Positions 17,501-25,331 of a DNA stretch of 64,000 nucleotides are shown here, piece by piece. The position numbers were made by a program, and so were the translations under genes. Position 1 is the stretch's first letter, and the number at the start of each line of letters is the position of its first letter. The notes beneath the pieces were generated by a model. It did not search any database and was not told the DNA's origin. It was given only the letters and a program-made list of their open reading frames with translations. The DNA is from Neobacillus citreus (GTDB lineage Bacteria > Bacillota > Bacilli > Bacillales > Cytobacillaceae), in contig NZ_JAGYPE020000017.1 in assembly GCF_018343545.2 (NCBI RefSeq), positions 28,780 through 92,779 of the forward strand. The letters run 5' to 3'.

Positions 17501-19057
17501 CTCGATAAAGCCCTTTAAATCATAGGTTATCCGGTCACCAAATTCTTTAATGAGGTTTTCTTCCTTAGACTCAAATGTATGCATTTGTGTATATAGGAGA
17601 TCAATTTCCGTACTAAGCCGAGCAATCTCACCAGTCTTTAGTTTCTCCTGCTGCGACAGGTCGTTTCCTTTTTTCTTCAAGAACTTTTGATAGCCCAGAT
17701 ACTGCTTAACAGCTTCTTTAATGGAAAGATAAGACTGATCCCATTGCTTACCTGCTTCTTTTTTGATTTCATCCATTCGTTGATTTACTTGCTCTAGGCC
17801 GCTATTTTGTTCTAATGTAGCAATCTGCTGTGAAAGAGCGCGAATACTTTGCTCGTTTTCACTCCACTCCTTTAATAATACCTGAAAGGCTAGCTGTTCT
17901 TTTCGTTCTTGTTTCTCCTGAACAATTGCTTGTAAGGAAGTATGCTTATTCTTTTCTTCTCCTAATTTCTTCTCCCAATCCAGTACCTCTCGGTGAGCTT
18001 TTGCAAATTCTAGATTGTCTTTTTGATAGCGTAAATCAGCTTGCCTTATCGTTAATTTTTCAATGTCTTCCTTTAAAACAAGCAGCATTTCCTCTTCGGA
18101 TTGCTTTAAATGTTCCAAAGCACCTAATAGTTGTCTTCCTTCCTTTATACTTGCTTGCACAATGTCTTTATGTTCGGCACCTTTAGCCAAGTTCTCTTCA
18201 AAAGGGACAATGTCTTCTAAAAATTCCTTATGTGCCTGCTCTCTTTTTAGAAGAATAGGCAAATCCTTTGCGATACTCGCCTGACTCTTGAAAATCTCAA
18301 CAAGATCGTTCTTTTGCTCTTCTGTCCGGTGCAACACTTGACTAACCGTAGGAATGATTCGTTTTTGGAATAGGGAATGATCATCCTCGGCCCCCTCAAA
18401 GTATTTGCCAACGCCGCCTTCATCCTTGTTAATGTCCTTCATAATATCCCAATCTTTACGGTTAATTCCGTATGTATCAAGAATGCGATAGTGTTTCTTG
18501 GTATCTCGGTAAACATCGTAGCCATTCCATTTTAAATAGTCCTTCAGGCTTTCAGTATCAGCAACTTCATCATTTTCAAATAATGGAATATGCTCTAGCG
18601 ATACCTCTTCTTTCCGTTCAAATTCTCTTGTGTAAAACGTAATATTAGGGATGATCTTGGCTTCCTGTTCCAAGGTTTTGCGATCATTGCCATTTTCTTC
18701 ATTCATCGAAATCCGCTGTTCGGCTGAGAACATTCCTCCCGTTACCAGATGCCTGCGGTCTGAACCGTCCAATTCCCATTGAATGAGAACATGAAAGGTA
18801 TAAGGAATAAATTGCTCTTTATTATTAAAAAAGAACTGCTGATAATAACGATTGTTTTGTTTTCCCCATGAGGTTCCAGGTTTAAGTATTTGGAAGATGG
18901 TTTGCAGAAATACTCCTTTCCCGCCCCCATTCATCATTGCAATAAGGCCATTTGTGGATGTCTCGCCATTATGAAAGTGAAAGGTGGTATCTTTATATTG
19001 CTTTTGCATGCCATCATACTTCAGGCCTACAATTCTAATTCGATGGATTTTCGGCAT
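14588..19057 (-). CDS. jetC: Wadjet SMC-like ATPase JetC
   Basis: This is the motor subunit of a Wadjet anti-plasmid complex, 1489 residues, the size of an SMC/MukB-type ATPase. The N-terminal nucleotide-binding half carries NGGGKG (residues 43-48) at the Walker A position. Long Glu/Lys/Gln-rich coiled coils follow from ~270 to ~1290, broken by a hinge-like region. The C-terminal half holds the ABC signature SDGSGGQKLS (~1374) and a Walker B-like VPLVCDNPFG (~1405). Two features deviate from textbook motors: the residue after the Walker A lysine is Gly rather than Ser/Thr, and the residue after the Walker B Asp is Asn rather than Glu. It overlaps jetB by 23 bp and starts after GGAGGTGGGGGAG. 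Confidence 0.88.
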   Translation of the reverse strand: MPKIHRIRIVGLKYDGMQKQYKDTTFHFHNGETSTNGLIAMMNGGGKGVFLQTIFQILKPGTSWGKQNNRYYQQFFFNNKEQFIPYTFHVLIQWELDGSDRRHLVTGGMFSAEQRISMNEENGNDRKTLEQEAKIIPNITFYTREFERKEEVSLEHIPLFENDEVADTESLKDYLKWNGYDVYRDTKKHYRILDTYGINRKDWDIMKDINKDEGGVGKYFEGAEDDHSLFQKRIIPTVSQVLHRTEEQKNDLVEIFKSQASIAKDLPILLKREQAHKEFLEDIVPFEENLAKGAEHKDIVQASIKEGRQLLGALEHLKQSEEEMLLVLKEDIEKLTIRQADLRYQKDNLEFAKAHREVLDWEKKLGEEKNKHTSLQAIVQEKQERKEQLAFQVLLKEWSENEQSIRALSQQIATLEQNSGLEQVNQRMDEIKKEAGKQWDQSYLSIKEAVKQYLGYQKFLKKKGNDLSQQEKLKTGEIARLSTEIDLLYTQMHTFESKEENLIKEFGDRITYDLKGFIEFLSKQIDNKKVSIEELQAKDKESSEAQNELATIHGTLVQSIQFSEEKCEKLKQANEEQTQKEAKLLDRLRGLLDDVAAPLTHALLSKYVIQIEDILGNNREQAEQIKKDLWEIQLDHSLNDEHFWIPNKDVKELKEWIDEKTGIDVFYGTQFLQSLSKEELANHLESYPLLPYGLVVSGQQWQKINQQVLSGRMFKSPVPIFLREEMNSENHQPTFVIINGTEKELLTDKNQFTNWKISIAKQIEEKKETLIEIEKTETSLRRILKEMDRFLSHELAVDIERELNQEQYTLHSMKTKLQEITTQQQKEKELQLQLKEQIETAKVKIETLTKDVETLTEYEREKLIHQENKRLKLEKEKQKEAASLAQQEIGKEHQHIIDLQTKWHQTYLEWKVTTEQTIKEIGVFIETAVFPPDEKVEQCEDIPRLSAHLLEELNGSIEELKQLQKSKEEQARELLVIQAKKETEQKQQNKLEKKLDTYNKEWKDAPEPDEPISILENMLQTAQKEAKTAEKEEREQGTAVTVAETSLKHAIVQRDKSGKKVAKHEKPPEEWEELDLEVKGVEIQDQTKQTLEEVKQAEKRQKEIDSNIAGFEGDLLTLSVVLKEEAAAFTDMDVEKIRSQGKACIISWCEKHQAIQEEGKEKHAKIEQSLRNVKQTIEGKDWEIRFKNEVLTTLDHMDTRHYSHIQSIVKNMKRFSQGGLEQLERDKERAEKAQNFWASRASMKVMSISEAIRSMIAKMKLKNERGSFPLVQLKEDILPKKPEDIEPLLKQHFVAAINKITKQFDTIDHNNLAVDQEIKQLISDEQILFVSLRNRYPELLVYNMRTDNAFMYGKPQREHYSTWQTINQGSKTKSDGSGGQKLSARMVMMMMLLSVKNESDQSWVPLVCDNPFGQAASAHVLDPIFSVAEKLKFQFIVVTPPELVKTEISRRFDAYYKLDFIREKGKEIVSDTIVPAYRIYQGTEAAQVR

Positions 19058-19781
19058 GCTCCCCCACCTCCGCAGTCATTAATTTTTTGAATAATTCATA
19101 ACGATCATAATCGTGATAGAGGTATTCAATTCGCTCAAACAGCTCCTGTTTCGGGATTGCCTTTGGAATATCATCCCGGTCCAGAATGACGATCAGTCCC
19201 TCCGTCTCTAATAAGCGCATGCTGCTTGCTATTAAACCGATTCTAGTTCGTCTATTGCCTTTTTTAGCCCCATAATCATCCGTTTCAACCTCCATGTATT
19301 TCCAGGTTGTCACAACATCCTTCATATCAATTCTTTCCTCTTCTCCGAAGGCAGAGTTCGCTTTAAGAATGCTATCCCATTTCATGATCAGATCGTTGAC
19401 AAGACGCTCTAATGCGTAATAGCTAATTCCTTCCCGCTTCGTACGGATTTTAGCAGCTTGGTTGCTGTCAATGGCCGCTAAAAATGCCATGATGACAATA
19501 CTAACAAGATGAAAGTGCTTTTTCGATTCGATTTGCTTATGTTTATCTTTCAGATGCGTAAAATTCGTCGCAAAGATCGAGCCAGTGGGCTGGACAACCA
19601 AATGGATCCGTTTCGGCGATTCAATAATATATGTACCTGATTCGTCTGCTAATAAAAGAACCGTCTGTCTCACTTCCGGATCAAAATACGTCTCGAAATG
19701 TTCGCTATTTTCGTCAATTACTTTTTCTTTTAATAGAGTAAAATAGACAGCTGATGCTTTTTTTATAGATTCTGCATTCAT
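19035..19781 (-). CDS. jetB: Wadjet subunit JetB
   Basis: This 248-residue protein is assigned as the small kleisin-partner (KITE-like) subunit of Wadjet from gene position and size rather than from a strong motif. It is helical with winged-helix character in the C-terminal half (GLIASSMRLLETEGLIVIL). It overlaps jetA by 4 bp (ATGA) and jetC by 23 bp, so the three are translationally coupled. By the family model JetA, JetB and JetC form a loop-extruding complex that recognises small circular DNA. Confidence 0.8.
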   Translation of the reverse strand: MNAESIKKASAVYFTLLKEKVIDENSEHFETYFDPEVRQTVLLLADESGTYIIESPKRIHLVVQPTGSIFATNFTHLKDKHKQIESKKHFHLVSIVIMAFLAAIDSNQAAKIRTKREGISYYALERLVNDLIMKWDSILKANSAFGEEERIDMKDVVTTWKYMEVETDDYGAKKGNRRTRIGLIASSMRLLETEGLIVILDRDDIPKAIPKQELFERIEYLYHDYDRYELFKKLMTAEVGEHAENPSN

Positions 19782-21286
19782 CTTTTTTCCTCCAGTACAC
19801 AGATCTTAAACGGGGTAATTTTCGTTTGATACCAAAGAAAAGACTCCGCCCGATGGTCAAACATGGTGAAGATTTTCAAGCCTTCAAACACTTGAAATTG
19901 TGGATATTCCTGCATTAGTTTATAAAGAAGAATTTCCCGCTCGTCACTTAATGTTTCTTCTTTCCGATGCAGCACCTGAACCTTCAGCGGCTTTTTATCA
20001 AACATCATCCATAAATCAATTGATTCAGATTCTTCAAACCATAAATCCTGTACTTCTAATGGAAGCGTCGATAAATCAGCTAATGAAAACTCCCCGTATG
20101 TTTGTAAATGCTGAAAAACATAACTCCATGCCTTAACAACTGAATCCCAGTTCGTCACTCGCACTCGAGTAATGCTTTCTTCTGATTCTTCTTCGATTAC
20201 AGGATCCGTTAGTTGATTTTCATCAAATTCTTGTTCGCCCCAGATCCAATCAAGCGGCAGAATAAATTCATTCTTCGGTGAAAATAAGGGAGAAAGGACT
20301 CGTTCGATCGCCTCGAAACTGTTGACCCCTTCTATCATTAACCAATTTTCATAAAACTGTTCGCGAAATGAAACCAGACTGGTTTCCCAAAACAAGGAGG
20401 GATTTTCCGCTTTTAATTTCATCTCATAGGAGATATTTTGGATGACTAGCTTGGCAAAGCGGTCATGCAGCTGCCTTGTATGGCCAATTTTTTCTTGGAG
20501 CAGGAACAATTCCTTTTGGATAGGATGGTCCTCTTCATTTCTTCGTTTCGATTTCTCTATCATCCTAGTAATGGTCCGGAAGTGATTTTTTTCTTCCTCA
20601 AATTGCTTTTCAATTTCAACCCGATTGTCGGCCCTTTGCCATTCTTCTTCCATCAGCAAGATTTTGGGATTATTTATCATTTCCTTTTGGAAAGTGAATT
20701 CCTTTGCCATTAAGCGATTTACGCGTGAAATAAGGTGATCGAGGTTTCGGGTAGCTTTTCTAAAATTACCGTTCTTAATTAGCTGCATACTATAGAGTTG
20801 TTCGATTGTAATGGAGAATTCTTCGGCCATCTCCCTGCTCATAAAAATCATTTCCTGAGAGACATCCGTAAGTTTATAAACGATCGATCCGCCCAACTCT
20901 AAATTCGTATAGATTTCATCCATCGTGACATAACGGAAAACCTGAGTTTCCCATGATTGTTTTATTTCATCGTAATATAAGGCTTCAAATGGTTGGCTAT
21001 ACTCTTCTTTTCCCTGATATAATAACCCGCTTGTAATCCGTTCAATTTGTTTATCATCTGCCAGCAGCTTCATTTGCTTAATGGTGTCCTCTACCATATA
21101 CTTGATATCTGATTTGCGTCTATGATCATCATCATTTAATTCCCGGTAAAAGATGGTCAGGAGCACTTGCATGAGAATCGTTTGGACATAAGGCTTCAGC
21201 TCCCCTACTTCCATTCCCCTGCCAAGCTCAAACAGAGGATTTAATCGTTGCATCCGCTGGGCAAAACCTTCCCATGATTCGTTCAA
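19778..21286 (-). CDS. jetA: Wadjet subunit JetA (kleisin-like)
   Basis: This ~502-residue protein resembles JetA of Wadjet systems of the DUF5716 type, starting with a helical segment (NPLFELGRGMEVGELKPYVQ). The central part is charged and helical (residues ~180-300), and the C-terminal part has winged-helix features, as expected of a kleisin. The start is probably the TTG at 21284-21286. It overlaps the jetD stop as TTGA and lies six bases after GGAGGAG, while the upstream ATGs at 21301 and 21292 have no properly spaced site. Domain identity is recalled from the family, not searched. Confidence 0.82.
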   Translation of the reverse strand: MNESWEGFAQRMQRLNPLFELGRGMEVGELKPYVQTILMQVLLTIFYRELNDDDHRRKSDIKYMVEDTIKQMKLLADDKQIERITSGLLYQGKEEYSQPFEALYYDEIKQSWETQVFRYVTMDEIYTNLELGGSIVYKLTDVSQEMIFMSREMAEEFSITIEQLYSMQLIKNGNFRKATRNLDHLISRVNRLMAKEFTFQKEMINNPKILLMEEEWQRADNRVEIEKQFEEEKNHFRTITRMIEKSKRRNEEDHPIQKELFLLQEKIGHTRQLHDRFAKLVIQNISYEMKLKAENPSLFWETSLVSFREQFYENWLMIEGVNSFEAIERVLSPLFSPKNEFILPLDWIWGEQEFDENQLTDPVIEEESEESITRVRVTNWDSVVKAWSYVFQHLQTYGEFSLADLSTLPLEVQDLWFEESESIDLWMMFDKKPLKVQVLHRKEETLSDEREILLYKLMQEYPQFQVFEGLKIFTMFDHRAESFLWYQTKITPFKICVLEEKR

Positions 21287-22356
21287 GTCCATCTCCTCCA
21301 TGTTTCAATCGTTAATACCTCTTGCGGGATTCGCTTTTTTTCCTGCCATAATTGATGTAATAATGCTTGCTCCTCATCTGTAAACCATTGAAAAAATAAA
21401 TCACGGTATTTGAGGTTTTGCGTTTGCCCCATTTTCTGGTCATTTTTTTGATCTCGACATTCTAGCATTTTCCGATAAATTTTTAAGGCAGGCTGAATGC
21501 TGTTATCCGGGTATTTTTCGATCAGCCGGATGAGGATACCGTACCCCGCCGCATCAAGATCACCTGCGTAGTAGAATAGATAGGATTTGGGCGGAAACAT
21601 TCGAAAGAAAAAGGAAAAGCTCTGTTCAATTTTCGTGCCTTCCCCGTAAATAATGAGTTCTGGCTCATAATCGAGTTGATTCGCTTCCAATAATTTAATA
21701 GAAGTATGAAAGAACGATAGATTTTCGATGATGAGTACTCTATGAATATCTTTTATTTCTTTCCCTTGTTTCATCCAAAATACAAAAGGCTCCCCATACT
21801 TCACCATTTTAAGTTGGTCCTCTGATATTCCTATTCTCGTTAAAAATCCTTTTCCATCAGGAAATTCATCACTATCCAATAAGAATTTTTCATGGCCAAA
21901 GAGCTCCAGGCTTCTTTCTTCGAATGATACGATTTCCCGTTCCTGGCTGGACTTTAGAAACGTATATACATTCTGGATTCGCTGCCACTCTTCTTTCGTC
22001 TGCCATTCGGGATGCCGCTCATAATAGGAAAAATCAAACCGATCACTTAATTTCATCATCTCAAGACGATCCCATTTGTCGGCCTGAACTTTTATATTTA
22101 CCCAGTAATATAAGGAAAGAGCTGGTGTTTTACCATTGTATTGATTATTTTGAATAGGGATTAGCTGTCCCTCAGCCTGCAGTGTTTCGATCGCGCGATA
22201 AAACAACGAATATCCGTCCATTTCAAAATAATCATCCACTAACTTACGCAACTGAAATTCTAAATCGTTACTATTAATTTTCTTTTTTTGCTTAGGGTGT
22301 TGAATATCGCTAATAAACCCTCTTACCCTTGTTTCAATGATGTCGATTGTACTCAC
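21283..22356 (-). CDS. jetD: Wadjet nuclease subunit JetD (DUF2220/toprim)
   Basis: This 357-residue protein ends with a toprim-type DUF2220 domain: the metal-binding Glu in VLIIENLSFF (~residue 215) and the DxD motif in YYAGDLDAAGYGI (~275). The N-terminal ~190 residues form the arm domain. JetD cuts DNA once the JetABC motor has recognised a closed circle. It is the first gene of the operon (order D-A-B-C), which together with the JetA type fits the group usually called type III, a tentative assignment. The start is taken as the GTG at 22356, with a weak ribosome site. Confidence 0.85.
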   Translation of the reverse strand: MSTIDIIETRVRGFISDIQHPKQKKKINSNDLEFQLRKLVDDYFEMDGYSLFYRAIETLQAEGQLIPIQNNQYNGKTPALSLYYWVNIKVQADKWDRLEMMKLSDRFDFSYYERHPEWQTKEEWQRIQNVYTFLKSSQEREIVSFEERSLELFGHEKFLLDSDEFPDGKGFLTRIGISEDQLKMVKYGEPFVFWMKQGKEIKDIHRVLIIENLSFFHTSIKLLEANQLDYEPELIIYGEGTKIEQSFSFFFRMFPPKSYLFYYAGDLDAAGYGILIRLIEKYPDNSIQPALKIYRKMLECRDQKNDQKMGQTQNLKYRDLFFQWFTDEEQALLHQLWQEKKRIPQEVLTIETWRRWT

Positions 22357-22513
22357 CTACTTATATCTTCTTAGGGTCATGAAAAGACTCCTATTAATAT
22401 TTTAGACATCCTTTTATTATAAACTAGTTGCGTGATTGTTCGTAAATGAAATTTTTCTAAAATAATAGATTGAAATAAACAAAAAACGAATCAGTGAAAA
22501 ATTCACCGAAAAA

Positions 22514-22566
22514 TAGTGCCTGACCCCCGGCGCTGTAATGCTTTAAATGTCGGGGGTCAGGCACTA
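22514..22566 (-). repeat. REP-like palindrome with core GTGCCTGACCCCC
   Basis: TAGTGCCTGACCCCCG and its exact complement flank a ~20-base loop (16-bp perfect stem). The word GTGCCTGACCCC is a frequent dispersed palindrome in Bacillus genomes, as far as I recall. On the minus strand the stem is followed by TATTTTT, so it can also serve as the terminator of dbpA. Confidence 0.75.
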
Positions 22567-22581
22567 GAATTCAGTGTGAAA

Positions 22582-24027
22582 TTATTTTAGGGCTTTACTA
22601 ACTTTTAGCTTCTTCCCTTTTATGGTTGTATTCTCCATGGCTTGTAAAACGAGAGAGCCTTTTCCATTCAGAATATCAACATAGGACATTTGATCCTGGA
22701 TCGTAATAATCCCAATATCATCGGCAGTTACTCCAGGAATTTTCGCAATCGTTCCAACAAAATCCACCGCACGAAGCTTCTTCTTTTTTCCACCGCTAAA
22801 ATATAGTTTCATGATATCTTGGTTAATTCTGGCGGTTTTATTATTTCTGACGACTCGTCGGCCGCTGATTTTTTCCTCGAAAGAAGCTTTCATATCAGCA
22901 ACTTCGTTTGGCTTAGGTGCATCCATTATTGGAATTTCAAAGCCAATATACCGTTCAATAGCTTTAACCAATTTTCCTTCATAAGGTGTCACAAACGTAA
23001 TCGCTTTTCCTTCATTTCCCGCGCGGCCGGTTCGGCCAGTACGATGGACATAACTCTCTTTTTCCATTGGAACATCAAAGTTGATAACAAGTGTCACATT
23101 ATCAATATCAATCCCTCGTGCTGCTACGTCGGTGGCAACTAAATAACGGAAATTCCCCATTTTGAAACCATCCATTACAGCAAACCGATCTTGTTGTTCT
23201 AATCCGCCATGGAGTCTTTCACAAGAATAATTGGATTCTTCCAATTCGGTATAGACAGTATCAACGTGTTCTTTTGTTCGGCAAAAAATAAGGCAGCTGT
23301 CTGGATTTTCAACGACGGTAACATCTTTCAAGAGTGGAATTTTTTTATCTTCCGTCACTTCAATTAAACGATGTTCTATTGTATCCGCCGTGACACCGGT
23401 AGCCTCAATCTCGACATTAATAGGATTTTTCATATACTTATGGCAGAGGTTTTCAACATCCTTAGGTAATGTTGCCGAAAATACCATTGTTACTCTGTTT
23501 AAAGGGAGTTCATTGATAATTGATTCTACTTCATCGATAAAACCCATATTTAGCATTTCATCAGCTTCATCAATAATTAGATACTTTATTTTATCAAGAA
23601 TCAGAGTTTCTCTTTCAATATGATCTATAACACGACCTGGAGTACCAACAACTACATGGTTTTTTTGTTTCAATTCTTCTTTTTGTTTCGTAAAAGGTTC
23701 TTTTCCGTAAACAGCCATAGCTTTGATCCGTTTAAACCTTCCAATATTCGTAATGTCATCGCGAACTTGAACAGCCAGTTCTCTGGTTGGTGTAAGGATT
23801 AAGACCTGTGGCATTTTTTCTTCCCATTCAATCAGTTCGCAAATAGGAATTCCAAAGGACGCAGTCTTACCGCTGCCTGTTTGAGATTTTACAACAAGAT
23901 CTTGATTTGCCAATGCTAACGGAATGACCTTACGCTGAACCTCTGTCGGAGCTTCATATTTTAATACCTCTAAAGATCTTCTTATTTCATCGCTTAAATT
24001 ATAAACCTCAAAACTAGTTTCACTCAT
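22582..24027 (-). CDS. dbpA: ATP-dependent RNA helicase DbpA
   Basis: This DEAD-box helicase has 481 residues and all the core motifs: Q motif (PTEVQRKV), Walker A QTGSGKT, PTRELA, DEAD in [12 protein letters not shown], and [10 protein letters not shown]. The C-terminal ~75 residues form the DbpA-type RNA-binding domain ([19 protein letters not shown]), which in E. coli DbpA and B. subtilis YxiN binds a hairpin of 23S rRNA. It therefore probably acts in assembly of the 50S subunit. It is monocistronic, and the REP-like palindrome follows its stop. Confidence 0.92.
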   Translation of the reverse strand: MSETSFEVYNLSDEIRRSLEVLKYEAPTEVQRKVIPLALANQDLVVKSQTGSGKTASFGIPICELIEWEEKMPQVLILTPTRELAVQVRDDITNIGRFKRIKAMAVYGKEPFTKQKEELKQKNHVVVGTPGRVIDHIERETLILDKIKYLIIDEADEMLNMGFIDEVESIINELPLNRVTMVFSATLPKDVENLCHKYMKNPINVEIEATGVTADTIEHRLIEVTEDKKIPLLKDVTVVENPDSCLIFCRTKEHVDTVYTELEESNYSCERLHGGLEQQDRFAVMDGFKMGNFRYLVATDVAARGIDIDNVTLVINFDVPMEKESYVHRTGRTGRAGNEGKAITFVTPYEGKLVKAIERYIGFEIPIMDAPKPNEVADMKASFEEKISGRRVVRNNKTARINQDIMKLYFSGGKKKKLRAVDFVGTIAKIPGVTADDIGIITIQDQMSYVDILNGKGSLVLQAMENTTIKGKKLKVSKALK

Positions 24028-24335
24028 GTATTAACCTCGTTTTTATGTATTATTCGGCTTATCTATAGGATTCTCTCGAACAAAAATCATATGCATAATC
24101 TGAATATTAGTCATTATACTTGAAATGCGGGCAAAAACGAACAATGAAAAACACTGTTGCAGCTGGGGGATTCAAAATGGGCAGTAAAACCCAAAAATGG
24201 CTTTAGTAAATTCCACAAAAATTAAATATTTTGATTTGTATAAATATTTAATTTCATTTCATTGTATTTCCATAGAGTCTAAGATAAAATTTTGATTAAT
24301 ATATATCTAAATTCTATAGGTGTGGGGTGAGAGTC
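24028..24335. other. Divergent promoter region of dbpA and lysR
   Basis: About 300 bases without a gene. The lysR-proximal half is very AT-rich. At 24278-24293 it contains TCTAAGATAAAATTTT, which recurs with two changes upstream of the catabolic operon (34005-34020). This could be the LysR-type regulator's site. Confidence 0.5.
24278..24293. promoter_or_regulatory. Candidate LysR-regulator site near its own gene
   Basis: TCTAAGATAAAATTTT lies ~45 bases before the lysR start. A near-identical TCTAAGATATATTTTC occurs upstream of the CoA-transferase gene. Shared occurrence in exactly these two places is the only evidence. Confidence 0.4.
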
Positions 24336-25238
24336 TTGGAACCCAAAATCCTTCGCTATGTGATTATGCTAGCAAATGAGAAAAATTTTTCAAAAGCGGC
24401 GGAAAAACTTCATATGGCGCAGCCTTCCTTAAGTTATCAAATTATGAAATTAGAAAATGAGCTTGGTACTCAATTATTCAATAGAGGTCATGGTGAAGTC
24501 CAACTGACCTATACAGGAAAAGTTTTTGTCGAACACGCCTTAAAAATAAATGATCAATTCAATCAGTTAAAAAAACAAATCGATGATGTAACCGATATGC
24601 AGAAAGGTCAGTTGTGTATTGGGAGTTTGGCAACAACAGGTGCATACTTATTACCTGAAGCCATTTCAGCATTTAAAAATAAATATCCTGGAATAGAACT
24701 TGTCCTACTTGAAGATAATGCTCCCAACCTAGAATTACTGGTGTTACGGGGGCTGGTTGAAATTAGCTTACAATCTATGCCCATAACACATAAAGAACTT
24801 GAAATAGAAACCATACTAGAAGACGATGTTTATCTCGCCATTCCTCCTTCACATCCTCTAGCCAAATCTAAAAAGGTGAATTTGAATGATTTTCAAGATG
24901 AGTTCTTTATCCTATTAAAAAAAGAGTCTTCATTTAGAATAGAAACGGAGAATCTATGTAGAAAGGCTGGTTTTGAACCAAGGATTATATTCGAAAGTAT
25001 TAATATATTGACTTGTCTTTCTCTAGTATCAACAGGGATGGGAATTACCTTCGTCCCGGGTATGGTAATAAAAAACACGCCGGCTCCCCAACCGTTAGTT
25101 TATTTGCCAGTTCGTTTGGCTAACAACCATAAGAGAAAAGTCGTGTTTGTCTACAAGAATGGAAGGTATCTTTCTAAAGCAGCGCGTTCCTTTATCGACA
25201 TTATGAAAAGAGTTACCAAATCGAAATACACCGGTTAA
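24336..25238 (+). CDS. LysR-family transcriptional regulator
   Basis: This ~300-residue LysR-type regulator has an N-terminal helix-turn-helix (NFSKAAEKLHMAQPSLSYQI, residues ~15-34) and a C-terminal periplasmic-binding-protein-like effector domain that senses a small, often acidic metabolite. The start is taken as the TTG preceded by GGGGTGA six bases away; a GTG nine bases upstream is the alternative. It is convergent with the TRAP/CoA catabolic operon and probably controls it, as LysR proteins often govern organic-acid catabolism. If so, the target promoter is ~9 kb away at the far end of the operon. Confidence 0.88.
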   Translation: MEPKILRYVIMLANEKNFSKAAEKLHMAQPSLSYQIMKLENELGTQLFNRGHGEVQLTYTGKVFVEHALKINDQFNQLKKQIDDVTDMQKGQLCIGSLATTGAYLLPEAISAFKNKYPGIELVLLEDNAPNLELLVLRGLVEISLQSMPITHKELEIETILEDDVYLAIPPSHPLAKSKKVNLNDFQDEFFILLKKESSFRIETENLCRKAGFEPRIIFESINILTCLSLVSTGMGITFVPGMVIKNTPAPQPLVYLPVRLANNHKRKVVFVYKNGRYLSKAARSFIDIMKRVTKSKYTG

Positions 25239-25257
25239 AAGAAGACTAAATTAAAAA

Positions 25258-25302
25258 AATGTGGATAATATTCTTGAAAGACCCTTCGAAATTATCCACA
25301 TT
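25258..25302. terminator. Bidirectional terminator between lysR and dctM
   Basis: AATGTGGATAAT pairs with ATTATCCACATT around a ~21-base loop. The minus-strand tail is TTTTTTTAATTT. It serves both convergent transcripts. Confidence 0.8.
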
Positions 25303-25331
25303 AAAGTGTATGAACATTATATTTTATACCA

